Under the pieces are notes generated by a model. That model saw only the letters and a program-made list of their open reading frames with translations. It had not been told where the DNA came from and made no database searches. Positions 45,320 to 57,340 of a DNA stretch of 64,000 nt are shown here, one piece after another. The translations under genes and the position numbers were made by a program. The stretch's first letter is position 1, and the number at the start of each line of letters is the position of its first letter. Source of the DNA: Chrysogorgia sp. JL179-B06 (lineage: Eukaryota; Cnidaria; Anthozoa; Scleralcyonacea; Chrysogorgiidae); contig JAYKKM010000375.1 of the NCBI GenBank assembly GCA_035772405.1, positions 4,242,501 through 4,306,500 on the forward strand, given 5' to 3'.

Positions 45320-45940
45320 ATCTAACGTTTCGGCCCTTGTGGCTAAGACTAAGAGAAGTGGTCCTTCTACTGGACGTTAAAACGAAGTCTTCGCGCTTTA
45401 TAATTCAAGGCCAAGCTATTATCGTGGCGTCTTTGACTTTAAGACGAAAAATGTGGTCTCTTTCGACCTTAAACGGCATCTACTATAGACGTAAAACAGT
45501 CGTCCTTACAGACTTTAACCGTTCGCCCTCTCGGATAACGGCGTAAAACCGTAGGTCCTCGGCCGCTTCGGCGGGTACACCGATCGTCTTCGGGATAAGG
45601 ACGTTAAATCGTAGGGAGCTGTGACTGGTCTTACCCAGTCGTAAAACAGACGTCAACCGTTCTCCTTCTCGGGTATGGGCGTAAAACTGTAGGTCCATTG
45701 GTCAACTACTTCGGTATGGCCGTATGCATAACCAATTCGAGTGTTAAAGCTTAGTTGTGTACACGACACACATATGTACGGCCGGTTCGTCCATAGCATG
45801 TACGCTTAACTGCGGAGGGCGTCCGGATTGCAAAACAAGATCTAACGTTTCCAGTTCTTTCTTCGTTAGAGTGAAACGGAAAGTGAGGGCTTTCAGTCGC
45901 GGAATGTCAAACCTCCTAGGAGTCAGGAAGACGACCAAGG
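45320..45940. repeat. Degenerate repeat block (GTAAAACNGTAGGTCC and TAACGTTTCGGCCC)
   Basis: Variants of GGCGTAAAACCGTAGGTCC recur at about 45500, 45540, 45605, 45640 and 45680, at irregular spacing of 35-60 bp, with CTCGGATAACGGC near 45530 as in the retroelement end at 10190. ATCTAACGTTTCGGCCC (45325) and ATCTAACGTTTCCAG (45840) are complements of the GAAACGTTAGAT motif. Confidence 0.6.
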
Positions 45941-46860
45941 AAGAGCTAGCAGGTGGTGAACCGAAATCCTGAACGTTTATGAGATGCTAAATCAGATCGA
46001 TTTATTGAGTATGGTTTCTGACCGACTTACAACATGCAATCTAAACTGACACACATTTATATGCATGCACACGAGAGAATTATAATAAACGAAGCGTATA
46101 GGTTAGAGAAGTGCAATTTGTAGGGATATTTAGGGTTAGGAATAGGGTTTTTTAGGGTTAGGGTTTTTTAGTATCAGGATTAGGGTTTGTCGGACGAATA
46201 ACCACGGCCAATTTATAGCAATTATAAACATGATTATATACAGTCAAGGTCAAATAGTTGTTATTTTGTTGTACTGGGCGCGGCTGACTAATTGAACTTG
46301 ACGATCGTCCAGATTGTATCGTGAATTTTTTCAGGCAAAGTCAAATCTTATTTGGTCTATTTTATGCCCTTCGCGCGGTTTGGGATTCATTAAAGCCGAA
46401 ATGAACAGTAAAACCTTACATTCTGACTCTTGATTACCTGGTTTTAGTTCTAAACAGATTTTCTGTAGTTTGGCTCAATCATGATGATAATGTACTGTAG
46501 TGAAAATTAAGTGGATCTGGACTACACTTTACTCTTGAGACAGACTCAGCTCGAGACTTTCAGCCAAATTAGGTTGTCATTGTATACGAAACTACTGCAT
46601 GCGCAATCCAACTTTATATCTGCTTTTAGTTAGATATTGTGCATTTTGGTTTCACATTCAGACTATTTTCTGCATTTCTAGCTGGGTTTTTCTCACAGGT
46701 AATTAAAATAGTATAGCGGTCGCAAGGTTATAAATTCAGATTTAACCATCTCGTTTTAGTTGGGCTTAGTATACCGTGGTCTCACAGTCAGAGTCAAACG
46801 GTTTTATCTTGTTCTCGGGATTTAGTAGGTTGTGGAGTCGCAAAATGCAAATATGGCACT
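45941..46860 (+). other. Unassigned; small TTAGGG-rich patch
   Basis: 46126-46192 contains five TTAGGG/ATTAGGG words. The rest is unassigned, with a CTTGACGATCGTCC palindrome near 46300. Confidence 0.55.
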
Positions 46861-46866
46861 CATCTA

Positions 46867-47275
46867 CACTCTTTTTTTTATAAGAATATATTTTATAAGA
46901 ATATCGAGGCTGAAATTGGCGAATTTTAAGATGTTAAGACTATACCCACAAGGACAAAGGTTGAAATTTTGTTAAGAACATAAATTGCGTGTTGAAAATA
47001 AAATACAATAAAATCACATGTTTGTTAAAAATGAACTTTATTTTACCTTTGAAAAGTATGGTAATTAAATTATTTCCTTTTTCTAACAAAACCAGCTATA
47101 TCAGCTAACAAAGCGATAAAAACTAACTCCTGGTCACATCCGTTTTAATTAACTGAAATATACTATACTCTGTAATCTAAGAATATTCACAAGAATATTT
47201 TCAGCCTAAAATCGGCAGAAAAATAAAAAATCCAGCCTGGGTATGAAAAACACTATTCTTATAAAAGAAGAGGGT
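46867..47275. mobile_element. MITE-like inverted repeat
   Basis: CTCTTTTTTTTATAAGAATA … GAGGCTGAAAT at the left corresponds to CAGCCTGGGTATG … TATTCTTATAAAAGAAGAG at the right. Confidence 0.6.
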
Positions 47276-47519
47276 AGTTTTAGTCAGCAAAAGGTACCAC
47301 TCCTGAATTCTGTATATTTTGGTTTCAAAATCAAAGGTCTGTTTTTACGTCTATATTCATTCTTTTAGAGTTAACTATATGAATTGTATCAGAAAGATGT
47401 TAATTTTCACTTAGTCGAAGTTAGGTAGCAGAATTAACATGCAGTATATATATAATATATAATTTGTGGGGTCAGCGTAGTATATTGGTCGAAATGTTGG
47501 GTATCAGGGCATTATATCT

Positions 47520-47530
47520 AAACACAAATG

Positions 47531-47567
<37 letters not shown>

Positions 47568-47570
47568 GCT
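47520..47570. repeat. (CA)n/(TA)n microsatellite
   Basis: ACACACACA followed by about 26 bp of TA. Confidence 0.9.
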
Positions 47571-47803
47571 TGGCAATTACTGTCCTAGTCTGATTGTTTG
47601 CTATCAGTCATATTTTATCCTCCATGATTTCAGTAAATATTTATCTTGGATTAGTGCATGTGAGGTATGCAACAATTGTACTAGTTAGATCGAAGCGGAC
47701 TACTAGGGAGACAGCCTGAATCACTAAATAGGTTGTGTAAAATCTAATTTTATCATCTGGTTTGAGCTAGACCATTTCGTACCTAAGCAGATTTTGGGTG
47801 AAG

Positions 47804-47872
47804 TAAATAATAATAATAATAATAATAATTACAACAACAATAATTACAACAACAACAACAACAATAATAGTG
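47804..47872. repeat. (AAT)n/(AAC)n microsatellite
   Basis: AATAATAAT passes into AACAACAAC and back. Confidence 0.9.
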
Positions 47873-49195
47873 GTGATATTTATGTTTACAGTTGTTAAAA
47901 AAGAAGAAAAACTTACAAATGTTGTGGGTTACATGTAGGAATTGGTGTAATACTTACAAGTTACAATGAAATATGATGAACTAATATATAAAATATTTTA
48001 TATATGTTAATATTATGATATATATGTTAAATACGACCGACACTTTTCCAACCATCTTCGCTTGAAAATACGTGGCATTCTTGGGAAAAGCAATTACTAC
48101 AGGTTTTCTACACATATAGCCATAGGCAAGCCAAAGGCACTAAGTCTAAATAATTAAGATGGCGACAATTCGAGAAGTTGCAGGTTCCCTACGGCCAAGA
48201 TTTGTCTGAGCTTTTGACATTTTGGAAATATAGGCTGCTAAATCTGACAATTAACGTGCAGGATCAGAATATAAACCATGTTACTAGGAAGTTAGCTAAC
48301 ACACGACTCTCTCAGGAGGCAGCTGCGACTCTCTAGACCTCTCTCCCAGGAGGAAGTTTTTGCTTTTTCTCGCCAGTGCACTTCATGGGATCGAGTCCAA
48401 TGCCTCTCCTATAATTAATGGATCTGTCGAAGCCACCGTGGCCCGTGGCAAACACAAAACGACAACAGGTAAACCGTGATAAAAGAGCAGACGCTACCAA
48501 CCAAGTTTCACTGACTACCATCACTTTCAACCCAATCAAAGTTTGGAAACGTCGGACGAAAGGCCTATTTTAAACCTAGTTTACGGCAGGTCGTCGGCGT
48601 AATTCTAACTGAGAACCATCAAATGAAAATAAGCCTCGACGAGAGCACTGCTCCCGCGCGCAGGAGCCCATGTCTCATTTCGACTCAAATTAACCGGCAA
48701 ACAACGGTCAAGTGCTCCTCTTCAACAAGTACGTCATTTGAGCATTTAAATCTCCTTGTATAATTGTTCTTCTCCTGTTTTCAATCAATATTTAGCTTGC
48801 GTAGTACGACACGTGGATTAGTGTTGGTGTTTGCAATATGTACTTATAAGGCGGGCCTTACATGGATAATTAAGAGGCTTAGTGCACCATGCATGAGGTC
48901 GGATTTGAAAAAGTAATAAAAAATGTAAAAACAGCGATGTGATGAGTGATAAATTGATGAAAAGCGCTATAGCAACCAGTCGTATTAATTCGAGGAATTA
49001 CAAAAAACCCAGCATGGGTCCTGTTTCGCTTGTACATTTTAAATAAAAGTTATATGAACTGCTTTTTGATTTTTATCATCTCCTTGTATTATTTTGTATA
49101 ATTATACTTTTGTATAATTTTTAGTAATATTTTTGTTTTCTTGGTAATTATATCTGTACATAATTTCCATTTACGGCCGTTTGTGACTGAATGCA
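47873..49195. other. Unassigned intergenic sequence
   Basis: No gene is recognised; the frame at 48333-48539 (minus) is not recognised. Confidence 0.45.
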
Positions 49196-49370
49196 CCCTT
49201 ATTCGATAAATACGTACCTAAAATGAACAGGTTTTGTGATTGGCTATATGGAACAAATGGCATGGTTAGGGTTAGGACATTGGTTTATTTGTGGTTGATT
49301 CTATTGTTTTATTGTTTTAATCAACCAATCACAAAACTTGATAGTATAGGTAGGTGGCGACCCCCCTGAT
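49196..49370. repeat. Inverted repeat with TTTTGTGATTGG arms
   Basis: AGGTTTTGTGATTGGC (49229) and CCAATCACAAAACTT (49324) pair across about 80 bp that contains GGTTAGGGTTAGGAC. Confidence 0.7.
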
Positions 49371-49445
49371 TAAAGATTGTTATTATTTTTATTGTTATTA
49401 TGCATGATTGAAGGTTGCAAACCCAAATTAAATATAATTTTTATA

Positions 49446-49542
49446 TTCATTTAAATTAGCCTTTCTGACCTCGTTCGTGTGTTTGTAATTCCAAATAATC
49501 TTTGGTTTGTCAGGCGAGGCCAGAAAGGCTAATTTAAATACT
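49446..49542. repeat. Hairpin with CCTCG…CGAGG junction
   Basis: ATTTAAATTAGCCTTTCTGA-CCTCG and CGAGG-CCAGAAAGGCTAATTTAAAT pair perfectly apart from one base. The loop is about 40 nt. Confidence 0.85.
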
Positions 49543-50094
49543 TATAAAAGAATATTTAAACTTGCCACCATTATAAAAGAGGTCTACGATCTCGATATTG
49601 TCTCACGGATCAGACTCTACTTCTATCTCCAAAAATGCGATTACTGTAGCTTAGTGTTTTTGGCAAACCGAGTATGTTTTCAAGAATTAGATCTATTATT
49701 ATAATCAACGTAGCGCACAACAAATATTATGCTGAACCTCAGCATAGCCACCGTGGATAAACCTTCAATGATTAAAATCATTGATGCTCCGCAGACCGAA
49801 ATTAAACCATGTATATATATACCTCCATTGCCAATGGGTTGGTAAAGTTATAGCTTGGCCGTACGCCAACCAAGTGTCTCCAAAAATTGAGTTTCAGTAC
49901 TTTAAAAAAAATAATCCATTTGGATCTGCCATCTATCCCGGGAACGATCTGGTTCCCCTCAACTCGAGTAAACAAATGGATCGCATCCAAAACTTTACCG
50001 ATAGATAGCTGCTCAGTTAAAAGTTACGATTTTTTTTTGAATTGCTCAAAGAACGAACCATTTCATAGGTGCATTGGCATTGGGCCATTGGTGT
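49543..50094. other. Unassigned intergenic sequence
   Basis: Short overlapping frames; none recognised. Confidence 0.45.
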
Positions 50095-50260
50095 AGTGAT
50101 TTTGAAAATCAACTTCGTCTGACCCGTGAAAACCAGCGAGAAATATTATAATATATATATCGAGAACAGCAGGCGAATCTAGCACATATAAAGACACGAT
50201 ACGGTCAGGATGTTCAGCCTTTATGTTTTCCTCATGAATTATTTTTAATGATCAGTTTAA
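50095..50260 (+). repeat. Dispersed repeat ending CTCATGAATTATTTTTAATGA
   Basis: Matches 26566-26700 in order and content (TTTTGAAAATCAAC…CGTCTGACC…GCGAGAAAT…CATGAATT…TTAATGA). Confidence 0.7.
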
Positions 50261-50549
50261 AATTGAATTAAGCCCAACATATTCTTTTATCGGTTTCCCT
50301 GTGTTTCAGCGAAACATCTTTTAGACTAAATAAGGATAACTCGCGCTCAAAGGCAAGAGAAGGATAGCCTGGGCTAAATACATGAATGCGGCAGGATCAT
50401 TGGCTTCCCCTAACTTTATTGATCAGCCCAGCATCTTTTTGAATGCGAACTCGCGTAAACAAGCGGATCATTCTAACAATAGACAGATATATAGGCAAAC
50501 AACTGCATTAACAATTACATGAAAAATGACTGTATTTAAAGCGAGATAA

Positions 50550-50605
50550 TATGCCTGTAACCTTCTGATTGCCGGTGAGACGCTCCAACCAGCATTGTAT
50601 AACCT
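50550..50605 (-). repeat. Partial tRNA-like SINE head
   Basis: The word GTAACCTTCTGATTGCCGGTG with GAGACGCTC is identical to the 14575-14605 tRNA-like sequence; the rest of the head is lost. Confidence 0.75.
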
Positions 50606-51120
50606 CGATCTCAGTTATTTTGCAGTATGCCCTTTCGGTTTGACCGCAACCGTATAAGCACCGGATTGTAATTTCTATAATTGACCAAACAGACAAAATT
50701 GCACGATTGACGTCGACCTAAAGTGCCATTAAAACAAAACTGATCGACGTTTATGACTGGGGCTCGTTTGTCTATCGTCTAATTCAAAACTTCTGGACAG
50801 TGTTGACGCAAGAAGATTTTCACGCAGAAAACACATGACATGCACGTGGCACGTATATGTAAAGCAAGGATTACAAAGAGGATTAACGAATCGACATGCG
50901 ATGCAACACCTATCGATGTCAGTCAGATTTTTCATGCCAGTAATGTTTTTACGACGGTATCTGCATGGTTCGTCTTCTCTAACGTAAATGTGAACATCAA
51001 AGTTTGATTATTTGGCTAATATAAAACTATATTCGATAGCAAATGAATCAGTGGCGATTATAATAACCCAAAGAAATTACAACAATAAATTATATATCAT
51101 GCCTAAGTAGTGATCATAAT
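50606..51120. other. Unassigned intergenic sequence
   Basis: No gene or clear repeat. Confidence 0.45.
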
Positions 51121-51124
51121 ACCA

Positions 51125-51360
51125 GGTGCTTTTAACATTATACTCGGTATGCTTTTAACATATACTCGGTATGCTTTTAAAATTATATACTCGGTATGCT
51201 TTTAACATTATACTCGGTATTGTTAATATATTTACTGCTTACTTGTAACATTATACGCCGTACTTTTAACATCATATTCACTGCTTGTAACCTTATAATT
51301 AATGTTAAAAGCACCGAGTATAATGTTAAAAGCACCTTGTATAATGTTAAAAGCACTTTC
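51125..51360. repeat. Minisatellite A, both orientations
   Basis: A unit of about 20 bp, TATGCTTTTAACATTATACTC, runs in this sense at 51125-51225. Then GTTAAAAGCACCGAGTATAA, its complement, runs from 51302 to 51357. The sign flip makes a palindromic array. Confidence 0.9.
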
Positions 51361-51537
51361 GTTTGCTCAATAATTTGTTGAAGCCCGTGATTGAAGTGGC
51401 AAGTCTTGTGTCTATTCTTTCATGTATATAGACATCACTGTTCACAAGTCTTTTCAAGTATATATGTCGACGCGGTCGACTGAATGGACACCTTTGTGAA
51501 AGTTTGCCAAGCATATATATAATATGGGAAGATATAA

Positions 51538-52270
51538 AAGTGTTGTGCTGCGAGGAAAATCTAAACTAGAAAATGTTGTTGTTAGTTGACCTTCATACTG
51601 TGGACTGTATATAGGGTCTAACTTCTGAGCAAAGGTCCGCTTAGTCAGAAACTAAGGTTGACGAATATATAGCTTTTAAACTGAAATCTATAACCTTTCT
51701 AGTAAAACTAAAAGTTCGAGCAAAGGCCCTTGGCCTTGGCTTAGTGAGAGACTGAGGTTGACGCGGAATGAATATAGCTTTTAAAGAACCGAGCAAAGGC
51801 CCGCTTAGTCAGAGACTGAGGACTGCAGAGATTCACAAATCAATATACCAGCTATAGTTTTCACTAAACCGATGACCTTATTGTGTAGGAGACTTTCAAG
51901 GGGAAAGCCTATACTTAATCAGTGACTGAGGTTGACGAATAGCTTTTAAACTGAAACCTATGACCTTTCTAGTGTGTATTGGAGGGAGGTCTAACTTCCG
52001 AGGAAAGCCTATAGTCGGTGACTGAGGTTGACGAATAGCTTTTAAACTGGCCTATGGCATCTAGTATGTATAGAGGGTGTAACTTTCGAGCAAAGGACTG
52101 AGGTTGACGAATGAATAGCTTTTTCACTGAAATCGATGACCTTTCTAGTGTGTAGGTGCAGGTCTAACTTTTGACCAAAGCCTCTTACTCGGAGACTGAA
52201 ACGTAAATGAGGGCTCGTTGGTAAAGTGATGAACTCGGATTCATTTTCCTGGCAGCAGTTATTCAACAAT
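51538..52270. repeat. Minisatellite B, ~100-bp units
   Basis: About six diverged units of TTGACGAATAGCTTTTAAAC, TGAAACCTATGACCTTTCTA, GTCTAACTTC, GAGCAAAGGCC and CTTAGTCAGAGACTGAGG. The first unit is preceded by AAAAGTGTTGTGCTGCGAGG, the end word seen at 41882. Confidence 0.85.
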
Positions 52271-52299
52271 GATAATCCTAAGTCCTAACATGCGTGTCC

Positions 52300-52615
52300 A
52301 ATCCTAGTATAATGTTAAAAGCACCGAGTATATAATGTTAAAAGCACCGAGTATATAATGTTAAAGGCACCGAGTATAATGTTAAAGGCACCGAGTATAA
52401 TGTTAAAAGCACCTAGTATGTTAAAAGCACCGAGTATAATGTTAAAACTTAAAGCACCTAGTTGATAATGTTAAAAGCACCGAGTTGATCAGTAATGTTA
52501 AGAGCACCTAGTCCGAGTATAATGTTAAAAGCATCTAGTATAATGCTAAAAGCACCGAGTATAATGTTAAAAGCACCGAGAATGTTAAAAGCACCGAGTA
52601 AGTACAACAGTAAAG
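52300..52615 (+). repeat. Minisatellite A, forward array
   Basis: About 15 copies of AATGTTAAAAGCACCGAGTA, one orientation, with period mostly 19-22 bp and small insertions. Confidence 0.93.
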
Positions 52616-53788
52616 GCACTGACTATAAACAGTACCCAATAACCAATAATAATATTTTATAACTTATGACAGTCATGGCTTTCCATATACTAACCTCCGC
52701 AAAGCTAGCAAGAGCATAATTTTAAGGTTTGGAATTAACCGGAAAGGCCAGCAGTTGGCACAAAGCAAATTAGACTCAGCTAATCATGGAGACACTATTG
52801 AAGTACGACAAAGACTAGAACACAGTGGGATTTAGAATCCCCTTCAAACACATGATTTGTTTACGCGTCTTGTATACCAATGTATACGGCTTGGATTAAT
52901 AAAGACGCCGCTCCCTCTGGGCTCTGGGCGCAGGTAATCCCCGACCACGACAAAAGTGAGCGAAAAGGAAGCGGCAGAACACAAATAAGTACACAACAAA
53001 TGCCTTCCTCTCCAACTTCTAAAGAACACGCCAACGCATTGCAAACTAAGAAAGTGGCGTGATAAGGGGGAGGTACTACGGGCAAATAGCCATAGGGCAC
53101 AAATATATCGGATCGTAAACAAGAAAAAAGTGGCGTGATTAAGGGGCGGGGCGTATGGGCCCCTAAAGAAATCCATATGTTGCCCTAAAAGTATTGGTTT
53201 AGGCTAAGGGATGACTCAAAAGGACCTTTCTGTTTTTGTTTGGTCTTTGTTTTTGGTTAGGGTTAGCTACGGTTAGGATTAGGTTTAAGGTCACGACGTA
53301 GTTCCCAAGACTGGAAATAATCGATTCGAAAATTTAATTGCGATATTTTTTTCGAAAACAGGTTTGACAGGAATGGATGCGATATAGAGTGCTGACGTTT
53401 CGTAAAGAATCGCGAATTTAAAACATAACGTAATTACTAACACTTAGTCATTATCTATGGCTGGGGTGGGCCCGAAGAGAAAATGGTTGGGTAACTAAAA
53501 ATTCTAATACCTAAATGGTTGGGTAAAAAATAATCACTTCTCTAAGTGTTGGGTAGCAAAATTTTCATGAATATTTACATAAAAAATTAAGAATTCATTT
53601 AAATTGGAATCTCGTCAATGGTTCTCCTTAGTCATCATTGCACATGAGCTTATGTTATTGTATTCCTTTCCTTGGATTCCTGCTATAGTTTGTATGGGAA
53701 GATAAGGAATCTGTCTGTATATTAGCCTGCGTACAGACGCTCGCGGGCGCAAAAAGGCGGCGTTATATCAGACCAAATTGTCAAACCC

Positions 53789-53790
<2 letters not shown>
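52616..53790. other. Unassigned intergenic sequence
   Basis: No gene recognised. AAAGTGGCGTGATAAGG and AAAAGTGGCGTGATTAAGG form a short direct repeat near 53052 and 53128. Confidence 0.45.

Positions 53791-53822
<32 letters not shown>
53791..53822. repeat. Poly-C run, 32 bp
   Basis: 32 consecutive C; the length is probably unreliable in sequencing and variable in the genome. Confidence 0.97.
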
Positions 53823-53825
<3 letters not shown>

Positions 53826-53934
53826 ACCCCCGATTTGCCAAATTGTGTGTTCTGTAATTTATGCCGATTATTCGCAATGCTTGTAGATTGTGTTTATGCC
53901 TTATAGTAGACTTGCTCCAAGTCTGCCCCTTTAT

Positions 53935-54085
53935 TGTTTCGGGTTTATTTAAAGACGGGTTTGTTTCGAGAAGACGGGTTTGTTTCGAGAGTGGTTTGGT
54001 TTCAAAGACGGGTTTGTTTCAAGGTTTTGAAAAGTCCCGAAACAAAGCCGTATTCTCGAAACAAACCCGTCGAAACAATCAAGAT
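53935..54085. repeat. GACGGGTTTGTTTCGAGA tandem/inverted repeat
   Basis: Four forward copies between 53953 and 54023 (two adjacent, others spaced), then CTCGAAACAAACCCGTC, the inverted form, at 54054-54072. Confidence 0.85.
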
Positions 54086-54944
54086 AAATCATATGAAGAG
54101 CAAACTTAATTCTAATAGACAATTAGGACAAGCTGAAAAGCTAAAACGAAACAGCATAACGAGAATCGGCACTCGACGGCTACCCATCTCTTCGACTGTT
54201 TGATCATCCTCGAACCAAAATTATGCCGACTATAAACAGTCATCCTTTGAAAGTTTAGCAAACTCTTTAATAGTCTCGTTTACAAAGAATACGTCTTCGT
54301 GGTAAACAAACATTGAAAACGGAAGTAGTTCTTAACCAATTGAATATCACGTATTAACTAAATTTTCTAAGCGACCAATCATGGTCTACTATATAAAGCT
54401 ACGTCACAGAACACGATTAACGGCGCTGGTTCAGTGTTTTTCAAATTATTTCACAGACTATGACGTAGCCTATCTGTATATCTATTTGGGTTTGTTATAT
54501 TAAATTAAAACTTGTATCGATGATATGCCAAGAATTGCGCTTTGGTAATAATAGATTTTCTTGACGGTTAAATTTCTGATTTTAATTTGGTTGGGTAAAA
54601 TTACTTTATATACATATAAATTGGGCCCTTATGACCTCGTTTTAAAGTAAGAATCCTTTTCAATTTTGTACATAAAAACGAATTCATAAAGAGCAATTTA
54701 TATGCATATAAAAGAATAGTTATTCGGCGGCCATTTATGTGATAAGGTCTATATAGTGTATGTAACATTTCGATAATTATATGAAACTTCATCTATAGTG
54801 CATATAGTTGACATTTGTAATTGACCGTTAACAAGTAGAAATGCACAAAAAGAGCGAAAACTCTGCCTGAACAGTACCTTACAGTCCTTGAACTGGCTCC
54901 TTTAAACAGTACAAACTACATGGAATGAAATACAGTTCGAGTTA
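54086..54944. other. Unassigned intergenic sequence
   Basis: No gene or clear repeat. The words GGGTTTGTTAT and ACTTGTATCGA…GATATGC (54488-54530) recur near 24236-24270. Confidence 0.45.
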
Positions 54945-55440
54945 CAGTAGGGCCATTAGGCATTATAGGCTTGGATCAAATCCGAGCGGCTGACGGATTA
55001 AGGAAGAGCGCGAGGGCAGCAGAGGAGAATTTGCAGCGAGCCAAGATTTACTGATCTGTTTTTGGGTCGGAGGCGTGTCTGTTCAGTGTTCATTTCAATC
55101 GGTGATACAATTTGCGTACTTTAATATATTCGAAGATGAATTTGTTTAACGATGGTATTAGCTATGGATTAGGTTTTCTTAGATACCAACATATCACAGA
55201 AAGTACAGTGTTTTTTTTATTAGGAAATGAAATCAATATGGCCGCTCCCATAGTCAATCATCTTTCCCACCAAAATTGTATAAATTATAATAATTAGATT
55301 CAAAACGCTGCAAGGTGGTGGAACCCGTCTCTCCTCCCCTTGCGCTCTTCCCCAATCCATCAGCCACTCCAAAATCCCCCAACGCTTTGGAGACACGGAC
55401 TTGATCCAAGTCTATAAGGCCATCAGCAGGCTTCTCGCGA
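54945..55440. mobile_element. MITE with ~65-bp inverted ends
   Basis: The left end GGCCATTAGGCATTATAGGC…TTGGATCAAATCCG…GGAAGAGCGCGAGGG pairs with the right end CCCTTGCGCTCTTCCCC…ACTTGATCCAAGTCTATAAGGCCATC. The interior frame 55112-55297 is not recognised. Confidence 0.85.
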
Positions 55441-55690
55441 ATAAAATAAATTAAAACTAGAAGTTACTATGGCAAGGAAAGTGCTGCCTGTGCCAAATAA
55501 CACAAATAAGTGGCGAGCTTATTGAAGTCAACAGAATGTTGTAAGTCAACAGAATCAGATGTAAGTTGAACAGTTAATATTGAAGTCAACAGATGTAAGT
55601 TCAACAGTTGCATAAAAATGCAGTTGAACATAAAGATAAAATAGTTGTATAACGTAGTTCTCTGCACAAGGCTAGCATATTGACATTATA
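55441..55690 (-). repeat. Dispersed repeat with GTCAACAGA(T)GTAAGTT units
   Basis: It is the inverted copy of the 34170-34690 block, with internal tandem-like AAGTCAACAGAATGTTGT / AAGTCAACAGATGTAAGTT units expanded relative to it. Confidence 0.75.
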
Positions 55691-56385
55691 GCAGTCGATA
55701 AACTAACAACTGCTGCAAGAAATTGCCTCAGTTATTCTCGAGACACAGCAACCCAAGTCAAGATTATAGTGCTGCAGCCGTAAACTATAGACTTTTATCA
55801 GACATCGGTAAAGCAATTTTAATTGTGATAGTTTGCTCAAATTCAAACCCGTACGCTTTATCAATTTTCTGGAGAAAATCAACTTCCGCTGGAGAGCGAG
55901 TTCCTCACCCACTGGGTCCCAAACAATTAGTGGCGGCATTAAGACAAAGACGAAAGTGACAGAAAGTCAAGTACAGACGGACTGATTAATTGATAGATTG
56001 AAATTGTATTATGATATTACATTACTGATTGAACGATAACTTACCAGATAATAACTTGTTAGATTTCTAAAGCCTTGCAGGATGGTTGATGTTATCCTAG
56101 GTGTTATCCCCAATTCCAACGGACTAACATCAAGAAGTCGATATTAAAACATTAGTTTTAATTACATAAAATCTATCATAACATTTTTCATTGGCTAAAC
56201 ATTTTTTCAACATGTAAATTGCAGTGTTTTTTTTTAATTATTTTTTCTTAAATGTATGTTGTATATGTACTCTAAGGAAATAAATATTACTGTTCGGCTG
56301 CGACTATAATCGCGGTTCGTATAATACAAGTATTATCTAAAAAAATTAATTATATTATAGTTACAAATATAAGGCTATCTAAAAA
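55691..56385. other. Unassigned intergenic sequence
   Basis: The frame 55939-55703 (minus) is not recognised. AATAAATATTAC and other A/T-rich stretches only. Confidence 0.45.
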
Positions 56386-56387
56386 CT

Positions 56388-56505
56388 TACCAGACTTCTG
56401 ATGGAGGGCTCCTCTCGAAAGTCGGTATTTCGTTACTAAAAATCTATTTCACTACCTTTTTGCTTTGCAAAACAAAACACTGTCTACACAGCATTCTACC
56501 TGATA
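56388..56505 (-). repeat. Inverted copy of the 4165-4570 dispersed repeat
   Basis: The minus strand reads GAATGCTGTGTAGACAGTGT…GCAAAAAGGTAGTGAA…TTTTTAGTAACGAAATAC…TCGAGAGGAGCCC, in the same order as 4235-4330. Confidence 0.75.
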
Positions 56506-56509
56506 ACTT

Positions 56510-56955
56510 ACCAGATTGCGAAGGCTATCTTGTCGTCGTTCGTTTGAAGCTTTCTTCGTTTTTCATACGGGAACGTCTGATGCGCAAGGCACGTGGATGG
56601 GACAGGCTTCGATTATATGCCGAATGGTTTTGAGCCACATTCGCAGGTGTCAGAATCCTTGGCCCCGATCTTGTAGGGAAAGGAGTTCCTCTATCCGTTG
56701 CCGCAGGCGATTTAGCCTAACCCAGGCTTGACGAGGGAGGAGGGTTCGTTGATATACGTGTGCATCGGATTGGTGTCTGCCTCTCCCCTCATCTCGCCAT
56801 CTGTCTGCCAGAACGGCGTGAGCTTCTGCTAATGTGGTTTGGGCACACATGGCGAGTAGACGGTAAATCCTTTGTGGCGGATCGACTGCAGGCAAACTAG
56901 GAACGAGGCTGTCTGGTACACTGGCCCGGTCTGCTTGCTTGAGCACAAAATGCTG
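56510..56955 (-). mobile_element. Decayed retroelement C-terminal domain
   Basis: The minus-strand frame 56946-56650 includes LLPRQAWVRLNRLRQRIEEL. After a stop it continues HLRMWLKTIRHIIEACPIH. The pattern A-W-V-R-L-N-R-L-R-x-G…C-x-C-G…Q-T-x-x-H-I-I-x-x-C-P matches the C-terminal zinc-knuckle-like end of some non-LTR elements. Here the Cys pair is corrupted and stops interrupt it. A shorter copy lies at 57145-57250. Confidence 0.65.
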
Positions 56956-57054
56956 GCGTCTGATTTTTTCCTAATAACTTATCAGAATTCTAAAGACATT
57001 CGTCCAAACACATTTGAGCACTCATCAGGCCATTAATATATGGTTGGGACTGAT

Positions 57055-57340
57055 CACGAAGAGTTCTGTCATTTTGTGATAGAATAGAACTGTTTCAATA
57101 TATTTTACGTTTTGCTCTAACATTTCAAGATTTCACTACCAAACAGCAATTTAGCCTAACCCAGGCTTAACGAGGGAGCTGATGACCCTGGAGCTTGCAG
57201 GAGAATTCGTTGATGTATGTCTGGAGGATGGTGTCTGCCAGGACAGCACGATCAGTTCCGTCATTTTGTGATAGAATAGAACTGTTTCAATATATTTAAC
57301 GTTTTTCTCTATCATTTCAAGACCTCACTACCGGTTCCAC
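57055..57340. repeat. ~80-bp direct repeat flanking a retroelement scrap
   Basis: GTCATTTTGTGATAGAATAG…AACTGTTTCAATATATTT…CATTTCAAGA occurs at 57066 and 57260, 194 bp apart. Between them, AGCCTAACCCAGGCTTAACG (57150) copies 56714-56735. Confidence 0.85.

Noticed and set aside
51125..52615. CRISPR-like array
   Set aside because: The units are contiguous or separated by 0-3 bp without unique spacers, the orientation flips, and the genome is eukaryotic.
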